Source: Halanaerobium saccharolyticum (GTDB lineage Bacteria; Bacillota; Halanaerobiia; Halanaerobiales; Halanaerobiaceae). Taken from it: a DNA stretch of 64,000 nt. The number at the start of each line of letters is the position of its first letter. Positions within the stretch are counted from its first letter, which is position 1. The DNA lies in assembly GCF_003053565.1 (NCBI RefSeq), contig NZ_QAXS01000007.1:16369-80368 (forward strand). The letters are read 5' to 3'. Shown here one piece after another: positions 1 through 8,488 of this stretch. A program made the position numbers and the translations under genes. Under the pieces are notes generated by a model. It saw only the letters and a program-made list of their open reading frames with translations. It was not told where the DNA came from and did no database searches.

Positions 1-3
1 AAA

Positions 4-1197
4 ATGGCAAAAGCAAAATTTGAAAGAACAAAACCACATGTTAACATAGGTACAATAGGACATGTTGACCATGGAAAAACAACACTAACAGCAGCTATCA
101 CAAATGTGTTAGCAAACTATGGTGGAGCAGAAGTAAGAGCATTTGATACAATTGATAATGCTCCAGAAGAAAAAGAAAGAGGAATCACAATTGCGACATC
201 TCACGTAGAGTATGAAACAGAAACAAGACACTATGCTCACGTAGACTGTCCAGGACACGCTGACTATGTAAAGAACATGATTACAGGTGCAGCGCAGATG
301 GATGGAGCAATCTTAGTAGTATCTGCAGCAGATGGACCAATGCCACAGACAAGAGAGCATATTCTCTTAGCAAGACAGGTTGGTGTGCCATCAATTGTAG
401 TATTCTTAAACAAAGCAGATATGGTAGACGACGAAGAGTTAATCGAACTTGTAGAAATGGAAGTAAGAGAACTCTTAAACGAATATGAATTCCCAGGAGA
501 CGATATTCCAGTGATAGTAGGATCAGCTTTAAAAGCTGCTGAAAATGGAGATCCTGAAGGAGAATGGGGTAAGAAGATTATTGAGCTTATGGATGCAGTA
601 GATAGCTATATTCCAGAGCCAGAAAGAGATACAGAAAAGCCATTCTTAATGCCTGTTGAGGATGTATTCTCAATCACAGGACGTGGAACAGTAGCCACAG
701 GAAGAATCGAAAGAGGAACTCTACATCCATCAGATGAGGTAGAGATTGTAGGAATCAAAGATACAGAAACAACAGTAGTAACAGGAGTAGAAATGTTCCG
801 TAAGATGTTAGACGAAGCAGTAGCAGGAGATAACATTGGAGCCTTATTAAGAGGTGTAAAAAGAGAAGACATCGAAAGAGGTCAGGTACTGGCAAAGCCA
901 GGAAGTATTACACCACATACAAAGTTTTACGCTGAGGTATATGTATTAAGTAAAGATGAGGGTGGAAGACACACACCATTCTTTGATGGATATAGACCAC
1001 AGTTCTACTTCCGTACAACAGACGTAACAGGAACAATTCAGTTACCAGAAGGAGTAGACATGGTAATGCCTGGAGATAACATTGAGATGACAGGAGAGTT
1101 AATTACTCCAATAGCTATGGAAGAAGGACTACGTTTTGCGATCCGTGAAGGTGGTCACACAGTAGGAGCTGGAGTTGTAACTGAAATTATTGAGTAA
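4..1197 (+). CDS. tuf: Elongation factor Tu, copy 1
   Basis: EF-Tu is the GTPase that delivers aminoacyl-tRNA to the ribosomal A site in the cytoplasm. All three domains are complete at 397 aa. The P-loop GHVDHGKT lies at residues 19-26, DCPGH near 81 and NKAD near 136. Only three bases precede the ATG, so its ribosome binding site is outside the window. A base-by-base comparison with the second copy at 15448-16641 shows three synonymous differences (positions 843, 870, 993) and a different stop codon (TAA here, TAG there). Codons are strongly skewed to ACA, CCA, GGA and GTA, unlike the neighbouring ribosomal genes. A terminator follows, so this copy forms its own unit with whatever lies upstream. 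Confidence 0.98.
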   Translation: MAKAKFERTKPHVNIGTIGHVDHGKTTLTAAITNVLANYGGAEVRAFDTIDNAPEEKERGITIATSHVEYETETRHYAHVDCPGHADYVKNMITGAAQMDGAILVVSAADGPMPQTREHILLARQVGVPSIVVFLNKADMVDDEELIELVEMEVRELLNEYEFPGDDIPVIVGSALKAAENGDPEGEWGKKIIELMDAVDSYIPEPERDTEKPFLMPVEDVFSITGRGTVATGRIERGTLHPSDEVEIVGIKDTETTVVTGVEMFRKMLDEAVAGDNIGALLRGVKREDIERGQVLAKPGSITPHTKFYAEVYVLSKDEGGRHTPFFDGYRPQFYFRTTDVTGTIQLPEGVDMVMPGDNIEMTGELITPIAMEEGLRFAIREGGHTVGAGVVTEIIE

Positions 1198-1251
1198 GTA
1201 CAATAAATGCTTGTTACATTAAGTTATTAAAACTTAAATTTAATTCCATAG

Positions 1252-1286
1252 GCATGTGCAGAACTAAACTGCACATGCTTTTTTTC
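1252..1286 (+). terminator. Rho-independent terminator after tuf1
   Basis: The arms GCATGTGC (1252-1259) and GCACATGC (1271-1278) form a perfect 8-bp stem, followed by a run of eight T. It separates tuf1 from the rpmG-secE-nusG unit. Confidence 0.9.
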
Positions 1287-1296
1287 TAAAAAAACA

Positions 1297-1325
1297 TTGA
1301 CATTAGTCTTTAAATATGGTAAATT
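1297..1325 (+). promoter_or_regulatory. Sigma-A-type promoter for rpmG-secE-nusG
   Basis: TTGACA (1297-1302) and TAAATT (1320-1325) are separated by 17 bp, directly after the tuf1 terminator. The leader to rpmG is about 110 nt; I see no recognisable riboswitch in it. Confidence 0.7.
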
Positions 1326-1439
1326 AATTAAGGTTAAGAATCAGAAAAAAATTAGGCAAACTCAAGAGGGAGAACAATTAAAACCTCTTAATATAAGTTT
1401 TTCAAGCAGTATCTGTTTGATTGAGGAGGTGGATTTACG

Positions 1440-1589
1440 GTGAGAGAAATTATTACACTTGAATGTACAGAATGCAAAAACCGCAATTATTCTACCAAAA
1501 AAAATAAAAAGAATACTCGTGATAGACTGGAATTAAAAAAATATTGTAAGTTTTGCAAGGAGCATACCCTCCATCGTGAAACAAAGTAG
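1440..1589 (+). CDS. rpmG: Ribosomal protein L33 (Zn-ligand form)
   Basis: This 49-residue protein of the large ribosomal subunit starts at GTG, 7-8 nt after a strong GAGGAGG. Two CxxC knuckles are visible (CTEC near residue 9 and CKFC near residue 36), so this is the zinc-binding form rather than the Cys-free, zinc-starvation paralogue. Length and the TLECTEC opening are typical of the family. It lies immediately upstream of secE and nusG, the standard arrangement in Firmicutes, and is probably cotranscribed with them from the promoter at 1297. Confidence 0.95.
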   Translation: MREIITLECTECKNRNYSTKKNKKNTRDRLELKKYCKFCKEHTLHRETK

Positions 1590-1625
1590 AATCATTAATA
1601 CTTTAGCTGAGGAAGTGATTTAAAG

Positions 1626-1829
1626 ATGGCAAAAGAACTCGGGTTTTTTGGTAAAACAGCCAAGTTTTTTAAGTCAGTTAAATCTGAACTAAAAAAAGTG
1701 AACTGGCCAAACAAAGAAGAAATTACTTCAAATACACTAGTTGTAATTGTTACAGTAATTGCTTTGATATCATTTATTGGTTTAATAGATCTGGCACTGG
1801 CTAATATAATTACTCCATTAATTTCGTAA
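1626..1829 (+). CDS. secE: Preprotein translocase subunit SecE
   Basis: SecE clamps SecY in the protein-conducting channel of the cytoplasmic membrane. The 67-aa product is the short, single-span bacterial type. An amphipathic N-terminal region with the conserved stretch ELKKVNWPNKEE (about residues 21-32) is followed by one hydrophobic segment (about 37-62). ATG follows a weak GAGGAAG-type site. It sits between rpmG and nusG, the usual position. Confidence 0.96.
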   Translation: MAKELGFFGKTAKFFKSVKSELKKVNWPNKEEITSNTLVVIVTVIALISFIGLIDLALANIITPLIS

Positions 1830-1830
1830 T

Positions 1831-1868
1831 TGAGGAGGTGAGGATTCTTTAGAGAATCCTTAAATATG
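1831..1868 (+). promoter_or_regulatory. Shine-Dalgarno and start of nusG bridged by a hairpin
   Basis: The ribosome binding site GAGGAGG (about 1832-1838) lies 28 nt from the nusG ATG at 1866, which is too far for normal initiation. Between them is a perfect 8-bp hairpin, AGGATTCT (1841-1848), loop TTAG, AGAATCCT (1853-1860). Folding it would leave roughly 8 nt between the site and the ATG. No other in-frame start lies closer: the GTG at 1838 is followed by an in-frame TAG at 1850. Confidence 0.75.
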
Positions 1869-2435
1869 AGTGAAGAAAGTAAGTTAAATGAAGAGTTAGA
1901 AAAAGCAAGAGAAGATATTCCCTGGTATGTTGTCCATACATATTCGGGACATGAAAGAAAAGTTAAGGCAAATCTTGAAAAAAGAATAGCCAGTACAGGT
2001 ATGGAAGACAGTATTTTTAGAATTCTAGTTCCAACTGAAGAAAAGATTGAAAAGAAAAAAGGGAAAGATGAAGTAGTAAAGAAAAGAATTTTTCCTGGAT
2101 ATATATTACTGCAGATGGATATGAATGATAAGTCCTGGTATGTTGTTAAAAACACACCCGGAGTAATTGGCTTTGTCAGTGGAGGAACAAAACCACTTCC
2201 TGTAGAAAAAGCAGAAGTCGATGCTATCTTAAGCAGCATGGGTGAAAAAGCTAAAAAAGTTTCCGTTGATTTTGAAGTTGGCGACCAGGTAACTGTAAAA
2301 GATGGTCCATTTGAAGATTTCGATGGAGTTATTAAAGAAATTCATCCTGAACAGGGTAAGGCAAAAATCCTTGTTTCGATGTTTGGACGTGAAACTCCAG
2401 TTGAATTAGAGTTTGATCAATTTGAGAAACATTAG
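1866..2435 (+). CDS. nusG: Transcription termination/antitermination factor NusG
   Basis: NusG binds the RNA polymerase clamp, modulating pausing, and can couple transcription to translation or Rho. The NGN domain starts at WYVVHTYSGHE (about residue 21) and the KOW domain lies near the end (GDQVTVKDGPFEDFDG). The 189 aa include an acidic N-terminal extension of about 20 residues compared with the shortest family members. ATG at 1866 is preceded by the unusual hairpin-bridged ribosome binding site described separately. The gene follows secE and precedes rplK. Confidence 0.97.
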   Translation: MSEESKLNEELEKAREDIPWYVVHTYSGHERKVKANLEKRIASTGMEDSIFRILVPTEEKIEKKKGKDEVVKKRIFPGYILLQMDMNDKSWYVVKNTPGVIGFVSGGTKPLPVEKAEVDAILSSMGEKAKKVSVDFEVGDQVTVKDGPFEDFDGVIKEIHPEQGKAKILVSMFGRETPVELEFDQFEKH

Positions 2436-2482
2436 TTTATCTTTTCAAATAGATAATTATTTTGAAGAAAGGGGTGTTTTAA

Positions 2483-2905
2483 ATGGCTAAACAGGTAATG
2501 ACAGTAATTAAATTGCAGATTCCTGGAGGACAGGCTAACCCTGCACCACCTGTAGGTCCTGCACTAGGACAGCATGGTGTTAATATTATGGAATTCTGTA
2601 AATCTTTTAATGCTAAGACTAAAGATAATCAGGGAACATTAATTCCGGTAGAAATTACAGTATATCAGGATCGTTCTTTTGATTTTATCACTAAAACTCC
2701 ACCGGCTGCTGTATTATTAAAGCAGGCTGCAGGAATTGATACTGCTTCTGGAGAACCAAATGTAAATAAAGTGGCTACTGTAAGTAAAGATGCAGTACAG
2801 AAGATTGCAGAAACTAAAATGCAGGACTTAAATGCAGGTAGTTTAGAAGCTGCAATGAGCATGATTGAAGGTACAGCAAGAAGTATGGGAATTCTGGTAG
2901 AGTAA
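2483..2905 (+). CDS. rplK: Ribosomal protein L11
   Basis: L11 is part of the GTPase-associated centre of the 50S subunit, binding 23S rRNA helices 43/44 near the stalk. The 140-aa product has the Pro/Gly-rich N-terminus ([18 protein letters not shown]) followed by the RNA-binding C-terminal domain ending [11 protein letters not shown] follows GAAAGGGGTG. It is paired with rplA downstream across a 108-nt gap that holds a likely L1-binding site. Confidence 0.98.
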   Translation: MAKQVMTVIKLQIPGGQANPAPPVGPALGQHGVNIMEFCKSFNAKTKDNQGTLIPVEITVYQDRSFDFITKTPPAAVLLKQAAGIDTASGEPNVNKVATVSKDAVQKIAETKMQDLNAGSLEAAMSMIEGTARSMGILVE

Positions 2906-2965
2906 ATTTATTAATTAACTTTATTAGAAAACTGAGAAAATCAAATCGAGATGATTAATAGACGT

Positions 2966-3005
2966 AATTCAGTGGGAGGAAGATTCCGCTAATACCACAA
3001 AGGAG
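2966..3005 (+). promoter_or_regulatory. Probable L1-binding leader of rplA
   Basis: In front of rplA is a small bulged hairpin: GTGG (2972-2975) pairs with CCAC (2994-2997), and GGAA (2978-2981) with TTCC (2984-2987). The asymmetric GTGGGAGG...TACCAC arrangement resembles the 23S rRNA site of L1 and the mRNA site used for L1 feedback. The ribosome binding site AAGGAGG follows immediately. The assignment rests on motif memory, not on a covariance search. Confidence 0.55.
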
Positions 3006-3013
3006 GAATAATA

Positions 3014-3718
3014 ATGGCAAAAAGCAGAAGATATGCAGAAACTTTAGAAAAATACGATCGCGAAAAATTATTTGCCCCAAAAGAAGCTTTTGAATTAGTT
3101 AAAGAACTTGCGACTGCAAACTTTGACGAAACAATTGAGCTTTCAGCAAGACTGGGAGTAGATCCCAAGCACGCTGATCAGAATATTAGAGGGACTGTTG
3201 TTTTACCGGAAGGTACAGGTCAGGAAGTAACATTAGTTGTGTTTGCTAAAGGTGAAAAAGCCAAAGAAGCTGAAGAAGCTGGCGCAGATTTTGTTGGTGG
3301 CGAAGAACTGGCAGAAAAAATTGAAGGTGGCTGGTTAGATTTTGATTTAGCTATTGCTACACCTGATATGATGAGTGTTGTTGGCCGCCTGGGTAGAGTT
3401 TTAGGACCTAAAGGTTTAATGCCTAATCCTAAAGCAGGTACTGTTACTTTTGAATTAGAAAAAGCAGTAGCTGAATTTAAAGCAGGTAAGCTTGAATACC
3501 GTGTTGATAAAACTGGTATTGTTCACTTACCGATTGGTAAAGCTTCTTTTACAGAAGAAGAACTTTTAAACAACTACCACAAAATCATGGACACTCTTGC
3601 AAAAGAACGTCCAGCAGCAGCTAAAGGTAAATTCTTTAGAACTTTAGCTATCTCACCAACAATGGGTCCTGGAGTAAAGATTGATCCAGCAGCTACAATG
3701 TCCTTTATTGGAAGATAA
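3014..3718 (+). CDS. rplA: Ribosomal protein L1
   Basis: L1 forms the mobile L1 stalk of the 50S subunit that handles deacylated tRNA in the E site, and in many bacteria it represses its own mRNA. The 234-aa length is typical. Conserved stretches visible are [19 protein letters not shown] and [17 protein letters not shown]. The ATG lies 6 nt downstream of AAGGAGG. It follows rplK and precedes the separately promoted rplJL unit. Confidence 0.98.
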   Translation: MAKSRRYAETLEKYDREKLFAPKEAFELVKELATANFDETIELSARLGVDPKHADQNIRGTVVLPEGTGQEVTLVVFAKGEKAKEAEEAGADFVGGEELAEKIEGGWLDFDLAIATPDMMSVVGRLGRVLGPKGLMPNPKAGTVTFELEKAVAEFKAGKLEYRVDKTGIVHLPIGKASFTEEELLNNYHKIMDTLAKERPAAAKGKFFRTLAISPTMGPGVKIDPAATMSFIGR

Positions 3719-3725
3719 AAAAAGT

Positions 3726-3754
3726 TTGACCTGTTAAGATTTTTGTGTTATATT
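3726..3754 (+). promoter_or_regulatory. Promoter of rplJ-rplL
   Basis: TTGACC (3726-3731) and TATATT (3749-3754) are 17 bp apart, directly downstream of rplA. The predicted transcript start would fall at the beginning of the L10 leader. Confidence 0.65.
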
Positions 3755-3761
3755 TATTTAG

Positions 3762-3885
3762 ACAAGAAAATAACCTTACCGAAGACAGCAGGGGCGCAAT
3801 GCTTAAATTTCCTGCCGAGGGCAACTTTCTGCAAATTTAATTTTTGCATTTATACCTCCTGACTGTCTACAGGAGGTTTTTTCAT
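3762..3885 (+). promoter_or_regulatory. L10 (rplJ) ribosomal protein leader
   Basis: The conserved core of the L10 leader is readable: ACCGAAGACAGCAGG (about 3779-3793) and CCTGCCGAGG (about 3811-3820). The family binds L10(L12)4 and represses rplJL. At the 3' end ACCTCCTG (3854-3861) pairs with CAGGAGGT (3870-3877) followed by T's, a terminator-like hairpin. This suggests transcription attenuation as part of the feedback. The first half is known family behaviour; the attenuation step is inferred. Confidence 0.85.
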
Positions 3886-3932
3886 TTTAGATAAGATTTA
3901 TTGTTAAGCTCATATTTTGAGGGGGTGAAAAT

Positions 3933-4448
3933 GTGGCAAGACCAGAAAAAGAAGCGGTTGTTAAAGAACTTACTGATAAATTTAGTAGTGCAAAATCACT
4001 TGTAATTACAGATTATCTGGGTTTAAATGTTGCCGAAATGACTGAATTAAGAAGCAAATTAAGAGAAGCGGGAGTAGAGTTTAAAGTTGTAAAAAATACT
4101 CTGGCTACTATTGCTGCTAATGATGTTGAAATGGAAGAAATGACAGAATACTTTTCAGGACCTACAGCGATAGCCTTTGGTGAAGATGATGCTGTGTCTC
4201 CTGCTAAAGTTTTGGTTGAATTCGCTAAAGATCATGAAGTTTTAGAGATTAAAGCTGGTCTTTTAAATGGTGAAATTATAAGTAAAGAAAAAGTGGAATC
4301 CCTGGCGGAAATTCCATCCAGAGAAGAACTTCTCGCAAAGGCTTTTGCAAGTATGAAAGCACCCCTATCTGGATTGGTCAACGTGCTGCAGGGTAATATC
4401 CGCGGCTTAGTACAGGTATTAAATCAAATTAAAGAAGAGAAAGCTTAA
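3933..4448 (+). CDS. rplJ: Ribosomal protein L10
   Basis: L10 is the base of the ribosomal stalk: its N-terminal domain binds 23S rRNA and its C-terminal helix carries L7/L12 dimers. The 171-aa product opens [17 protein letters not shown] and ends in the long helical tail that binds L7/L12. It starts at GTG behind GAGGGGGTG. It is cotranscribed with rplL 24 bp downstream and is probably feedback-controlled through the leader upstream. Confidence 0.97.
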   Translation: MARPEKEAVVKELTDKFSSAKSLVITDYLGLNVAEMTELRSKLREAGVEFKVVKNTLATIAANDVEMEEMTEYFSGPTAIAFGEDDAVSPAKVLVEFAKDHEVLEIKAGLLNGEIISKEKVESLAEIPSREELLAKAFASMKAPLSGLVNVLQGNIRGLVQVLNQIKEEKA

Positions 4449-4472
4449 AAAAATTTAAGGAGGATTATTATA

Positions 4473-4844
4473 ATGAATAAAGAAGAAATTATTAGTGCAA
4501 TTGAGGAAATGAGTGTTTTAGAATTATCTGAGCTGGTTGAAGAATTAGAAGAAAAGTTTGGTGTAAGTGCAGCTGCTCCTGTAGCAGTAGCTGGTGGTGC
4601 TGGTGCAGCCGGTGGCGCAGCAGAAGAAGAAAAATCTGAGTTTGATGTTTTCTTAGCTGATGTTGGCGGTAAGAAAATTAAAGTTATCAAAGCAGTTCGT
4701 GAATTAACAGGATTAGGCCTAAAAGAAGCTAAGGCTGTTGTTGACGACGCTCCTGGTAATGTTAAAGAAGGTTTAGCTAAAGAAGATGCAGAAGAAATGA
4801 AAGAAAAATTAGAAGAAGCTGGAGCAACTGTAGAACTTAAGTAA
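4473..4844 (+). CDS. rplL: Ribosomal protein L7/L12
   Basis: This stalk protein is present in several copies and recruits translational GTPases. The 123 aa show the N-terminal dimerisation helices, an Ala/Gly-rich hinge (about residues 34-52) and the globular C-terminal factor-binding domain with the conserved [21 protein letters not shown] follows AAGGAGG. It is the last gene of the rplJL unit and is followed by a strong terminator. Confidence 0.98.
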   Translation: MNKEEIISAIEEMSVLELSELVEELEEKFGVSAAAPVAVAGGAGAAGGAAEEEKSEFDVFLADVGGKKIKVIKAVRELTGLGLKEAKAVVDDAPGNVKEGLAKEDAEEMKEKLEEAGATVELK

Positions 4845-4870
4845 GTCCAGTCTTAATATAGCAATTATGA

Positions 4871-4915
4871 GAATAGTCCTGCTGTATAGTTAATATACAG
4901 TGGGACTATTTTTTC
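4871..4915 (+). terminator. Terminator after rplL
   Basis: A two-part stem, AATAGTCC/GGACTATT enclosing CTGTATA/TATACAG, ends in a T-run at 4909-4914. It opens a 360-bp gene-free stretch (4845-5204). Besides this terminator and the rpoB promoter, that stretch holds only very A+T-rich sequence, including an 11-bp AT hairpin (ATACATAAATT at 4945-4955 with AATTTATGTAT at 4977-4987). Confidence 0.9.
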
Positions 4916-5095
4916 ATGAATAAATATGAGATTCTCTCTTTTATATACATAAATTTATTGTTTTTATAATTTATATAATTTATGTATCTATTGGTTAAAA
5001 TTTATTTAAATTACAGAATAAGTTTTTATATTTATTATGAAGATAATAAATGCTCAAAAAAGATTGTAAATGGGAGAATTTCATACAGAAATCTC

Positions 5096-5124
5096 TTGAC
5101 AAGAGATTTTTCCTGTGCTATCAT
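5096..5124 (+). promoter_or_regulatory. rpoB promoter with palindromic -35 region
   Basis: TTGACA (5096-5101) and TATCAT (5119-5124) are 17 bp apart. The -35 hexamer lies inside a perfect 9-bp inverted repeat, AAATCTCTT (5089-5097), GAC, AAGAGATTT (5101-5109). The leader to rpoB is about 75 nt. Confidence 0.7.
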
Positions 5125-5204
5125 TATTAGATGTCTATAAGGTAATAAGAAAATGATTATTATGGGATAGTTTCAGCTAATTATTAGAATTTCCTGGGGG
5201 TGCA

Positions 5205-8200
5205 ATGATGTCAACGGCAAGGGAAAGACGAAGTTTTAGTAAAATTGATGACGCGATGGACTTGCCAGATCTGATTTATACACAATTAAACTCTTATCAG
5301 TGGTTTTTAGAAGAGGGATTGCATGAGGTTTTTAATGAAATCTCTCCAATTGAAGACTTTTCTGAAAATCTGGTACTAGAATTTGTAGATTATTATTTAG
5401 AAGATCCCGAATATACAGTAGAAGAATGTCGGGATAGAGACGATACTTATTCGGCTTCTTTGCAGGTTAAGGTTCGTTTAATTAACAAGGAGACCGGTGA
5501 GGTAAAAGAACAGGAAGTATTTATGGGTGATTTTCCACTAATGACTGATAAGGCAACATTTATTATTAATGGTGCCGAAAGAGTTGTGGTAAATCAGCTG
5601 GTTAGATCATCTGGTGTTTATTTTAGTGATGAAAGAACAAAAGATGGGCGCCGTTTAATTACGGGTAGTATTATTCCTAATCGAGGTGCCTGGATAGAAT
5701 TTGAATATGATAAAAAGAGAATTATTTCTGTACGGGTTGATAGAACAAGGAAACTTCCATCAACTGTTTTGCTGCGCGCACTTGGTTTTGGAACAGACGC
5801 AGAAATCACTGATGAATTTGGAGATTCTGAAGTGCTGCATGATACTTTAGAAAGAGATAATACTGAATCCAAAGAAGAAGCCTTGATTGAATTATATAAG
5901 CGTTTACGTCCGGGAGAGCCGCCAACAGTAGAAAGTGCTACTAATCTTTTAGACTCACTGTTTTTTGACCATAAAAGATATGATATGGCAGCAGTTGGAC
6001 GTTACAAATTAAATAAAAAGTTAGAATTAGATGTAGATAAAGATCGCAAATATCTGCATATTGATGATATTGCTGCAACTGTAAAATATATGATTAAACT
6101 GATTTATAATGATCCAGAAGCATATATCGATGATATTGACCATCTTGGTAACCGCCGCTTGAAAACCGTTGGTGAACTGCTTCAGAATCAATTTAGAATT
6201 GGTCTTTCCAGAATGGAAAGAGTAGTTAGAGAGAGAATGACTATCCAGGATGTTGATGTAGTTACTCCTCAGGCTCTGATTAACACCAGACCTGTAGTAG
6301 CATCTATTCAGGAATTCTTTGGTAGTTCTCAGCTTTCTCAGTTTATGGACCAGACTAATCCAATGTCAGAGTTAACTCATAAGAGAAGATTATCTGCACT
6401 TGGACCTGGTGGTTTAAGTAGAGAAAGAGCTGGATTTGATGTGCGTGATGTTCACCACTCTCACTATGGACGTATCTGTCCGATTGAGACACCTGAGGGG
6501 CCAAACATTGGTCTGATTGGTACAATGGGAACTTATGCTAAAACAAATGAATTTGGATTTATTATGACTCCTTACCGCAGAGTTGTCGATAGTCGGGTTA
6601 CTGACGAAATTGATTACTTAACTGCTGATGAGGAAGATAAACATATAATTGCACAGGCAAATGCAGAAATAGATGAAGAAGGTAATTTCACCAATGAATT
6701 TGTTATTGCCCGTAAGCGAGGAGATATTTTAGAGGTTCATCCAGAAGACTTAGATTATATGGATGTTTCTACCAAGCAGATGGTTGGTGTGTCTGCAGCG
6801 ATGATTCCTTTCTTAGAAAATGATGATGCTAACCGTGCTCTAATGGGAGCAAATATGCAGCGTCAGGCAGTACCACTGATGATTACTGATGCACCTATGG
6901 TTGCTACAGGTATGGAATATAAGGCTGCTAAGGATTCAGGGGCAGTTATTGTAGCTGAAAAAGGTGGAGAGGTTGTTAGTGTAACTTCTAATAAAATAAT
7001 GATTAAAAATGAAGAAGGTTTAATTGACAGCTATAAATTAATGAAATATAAGAGATCCAATCAGGGAAGCTGTATGAATCAGAAGCCAATAGTTGCGAAA
7101 GGTGATCAGATTGAGGCAGGAGATATTATTGCCGATGGTGCGTCAACTGAAAAAGGTGAGATGGCACTTGGCCGCAACTCATTAATTGCTTTTATGCCCT
7201 GGGAAGGATATAACTATGAGGATGCTATTTTAATTAGTGAAAATCTAGTTAAAGAAGATGCATTTACTACTATTCATATAGAAGAACATGAAGCAGAGGC
7301 CAGAGATACAAAACTTGGTCCTGAAGAAATAACTCGTGATATTCCGAATGTAGGTGAAAACGCTCTTAAAAACTTAGATGAACGAGGAATAATTAGAGTT
7401 GGAGCCGAGGTTGAAGAGGGAGATATTCTGGTTGGTAAGGTGACTCCTAAAGGAGAAACTGAATTATCAGCAGAGGAAAGACTTCTGAGAGCAATCTTTG
7501 GTGAAAAAGCACGTGAAGTTAGAGATACTTCTTTAAAGGTGCCGCATGGTGAAGAAGGTATAGTTGTGGATGTCAAAGTCTTTTCTCGAGAACAGGGAGA
7601 TGACTTAAAACCTGGAGTTAATCGTCTAGTTAGAGTTTATGTTGCAACTAAAAGAAAGATTTCAGTAGGGGATAAACTTGCTGGTCGTCACGGTAACAAA
7701 GGTGTTATTTCGAGAATTTTACCGGAAGAAGATATGCCGTTCCTACCAAATGGTGAACCGGTAGAAGTTGTGTTAAACCCACTTGGTGTACCGTCTCGAA
7801 TGAACATTGGACAGGTATTAGAAACTCATCTTGGTATGGCAGCCAGAGCGCTGGGGATTTATACTGAAACTCCAGTCTTTAATGGTGCCTTAGAGGAAGA
7901 AGTTGAGGATATACTCGAAGAAGCCGGTCTTGCAAGAGACGGTAAAACAGTTCTTTATGATGGAAGAACTGGAGAAAGATTTGAAGAAAGAGTAACAGTT
8001 GGAGTTATGTACATTCTTAAACTCCACCACTTAGTTGATGATAAATTACATGCTCGTTCAACAGGACCTTATTCTCTTGTTACACAGCAGCCGCTGGGAG
8101 GTAAAGCTCAATTTGGTGGCCAGCGTTTTGGTGAGATGGAAGTTTGGGCACTTGAAGCTTATGGTGCCGCTTACACCTTGCAGGAAATGCTGACAGTTAA

Positions 8201-8462
8201 ATCTGATGATGTAGTAGGAAGAGTTAAAGCTTATGAGGCCATTGTTAAGGGTGAAAACGTACCTGATCCTGGCATTCCAGAATCATTTAAAGTATTGATT
8301 AAAGAGATGCAGAGCCTTGGGCTTGATGCTCGAATCTTTACTTCTGATGAAGAGGAACTGCAGGTTGCTGAAAATGAAGATGAAATGATGGAAACTGCAC
8401 AAAAACTTGGATTAGATACAGACTTAAAATTAAGTCGTGATAATGATGATGAAGACGAATAA
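5205..8462 (+). CDS. rpoB: RNA polymerase beta subunit
   Basis: This is the large catalytic subunit of RNA polymerase. At 1085 aa it is shorter than the Bacillus protein (about 1190) but carries the conserved blocks. These include the rifampicin-pocket region ([20 protein letters not shown], then [10 protein letters not shown]), the [12 protein letters not shown] stretch, and the C-terminal [10 protein letters not shown] and [20 protein letters not shown] blocks. ATG codons at 5205 and 5208 both fit the GGGGGTG site; the first was taken. The C-terminus is acidic. rpoC follows after 26 bp as one operon. Confidence 0.98.
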   Translation: MMSTARERRSFSKIDDAMDLPDLIYTQLNSYQWFLEEGLHEVFNEISPIEDFSENLVLEFVDYYLEDPEYTVEECRDRDDTYSASLQVKVRLINKETGEVKEQEVFMGDFPLMTDKATFIINGAERVVVNQLVRSSGVYFSDERTKDGRRLITGSIIPNRGAWIEFEYDKKRIISVRVDRTRKLPSTVLLRALGFGTDAEITDEFGDSEVLHDTLERDNTESKEEALIELYKRLRPGEPPTVESATNLLDSLFFDHKRYDMAAVGRYKLNKKLELDVDKDRKYLHIDDIAATVKYMIKLIYNDPEAYIDDIDHLGNRRLKTVGELLQNQFRIGLSRMERVVRERMTIQDVDVVTPQALINTRPVVASIQEFFGSSQLSQFMDQTNPMSELTHKRRLSALGPGGLSRERAGFDVRDVHHSHYGRICPIETPEGPNIGLIGTMGTYAKTNEFGFIMTPYRRVVDSRVTDEIDYLTADEEDKHIIAQANAEIDEEGNFTNEFVIARKRGDILEVHPEDLDYMDVSTKQMVGVSAAMIPFLENDDANRALMGANMQRQAVPLMITDAPMVATGMEYKAAKDSGAVIVAEKGGEVVSVTSNKIMIKNEEGLIDSYKLMKYKRSNQGSCMNQKPIVAKGDQIEAGDIIADGASTEKGEMALGRNSLIAFMPWEGYNYEDAILISENLVKEDAFTTIHIEEHEAEARDTKLGPEEITRDIPNVGENALKNLDERGIIRVGAEVEEGDILVGKVTPKGETELSAEERLLRAIFGEKAREVRDTSLKVPHGEEGIVVDVKVFSREQGDDLKPGVNRLVRVYVATKRKISVGDKLAGRHGNKGVISRILPEEDMPFLPNGEPVEVVLNPLGVPSRMNIGQVLETHLGMAARALGIYTETPVFNGALEEEVEDILEEAGLARDGKTVLYDGRTGERFEERVTVGVMYILKLHHLVDDKLHARSTGPYSLVTQQPLGGKAQFGGQRFGEMEVWALEAYGAAYTLQEMLTVKSDDVVGRVKAYEAIVKGENVPDPGIPESFKVLIKEMQSLGLDARIFTSDEEELQVAENEDEMMETAQKLGLDTDLKLSRDNDDEDE

Positions 8463-8488
8463 TTCCAATATAGAAAGGGGAGAGACCC

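Noticed and set aside
4945-4987. 11-bp A/T-only inverted repeat before rpoB
   Set aside because: Pure A/T arms in a very A+T-rich gap; no T-run, no position relative to the promoter that suggests function.
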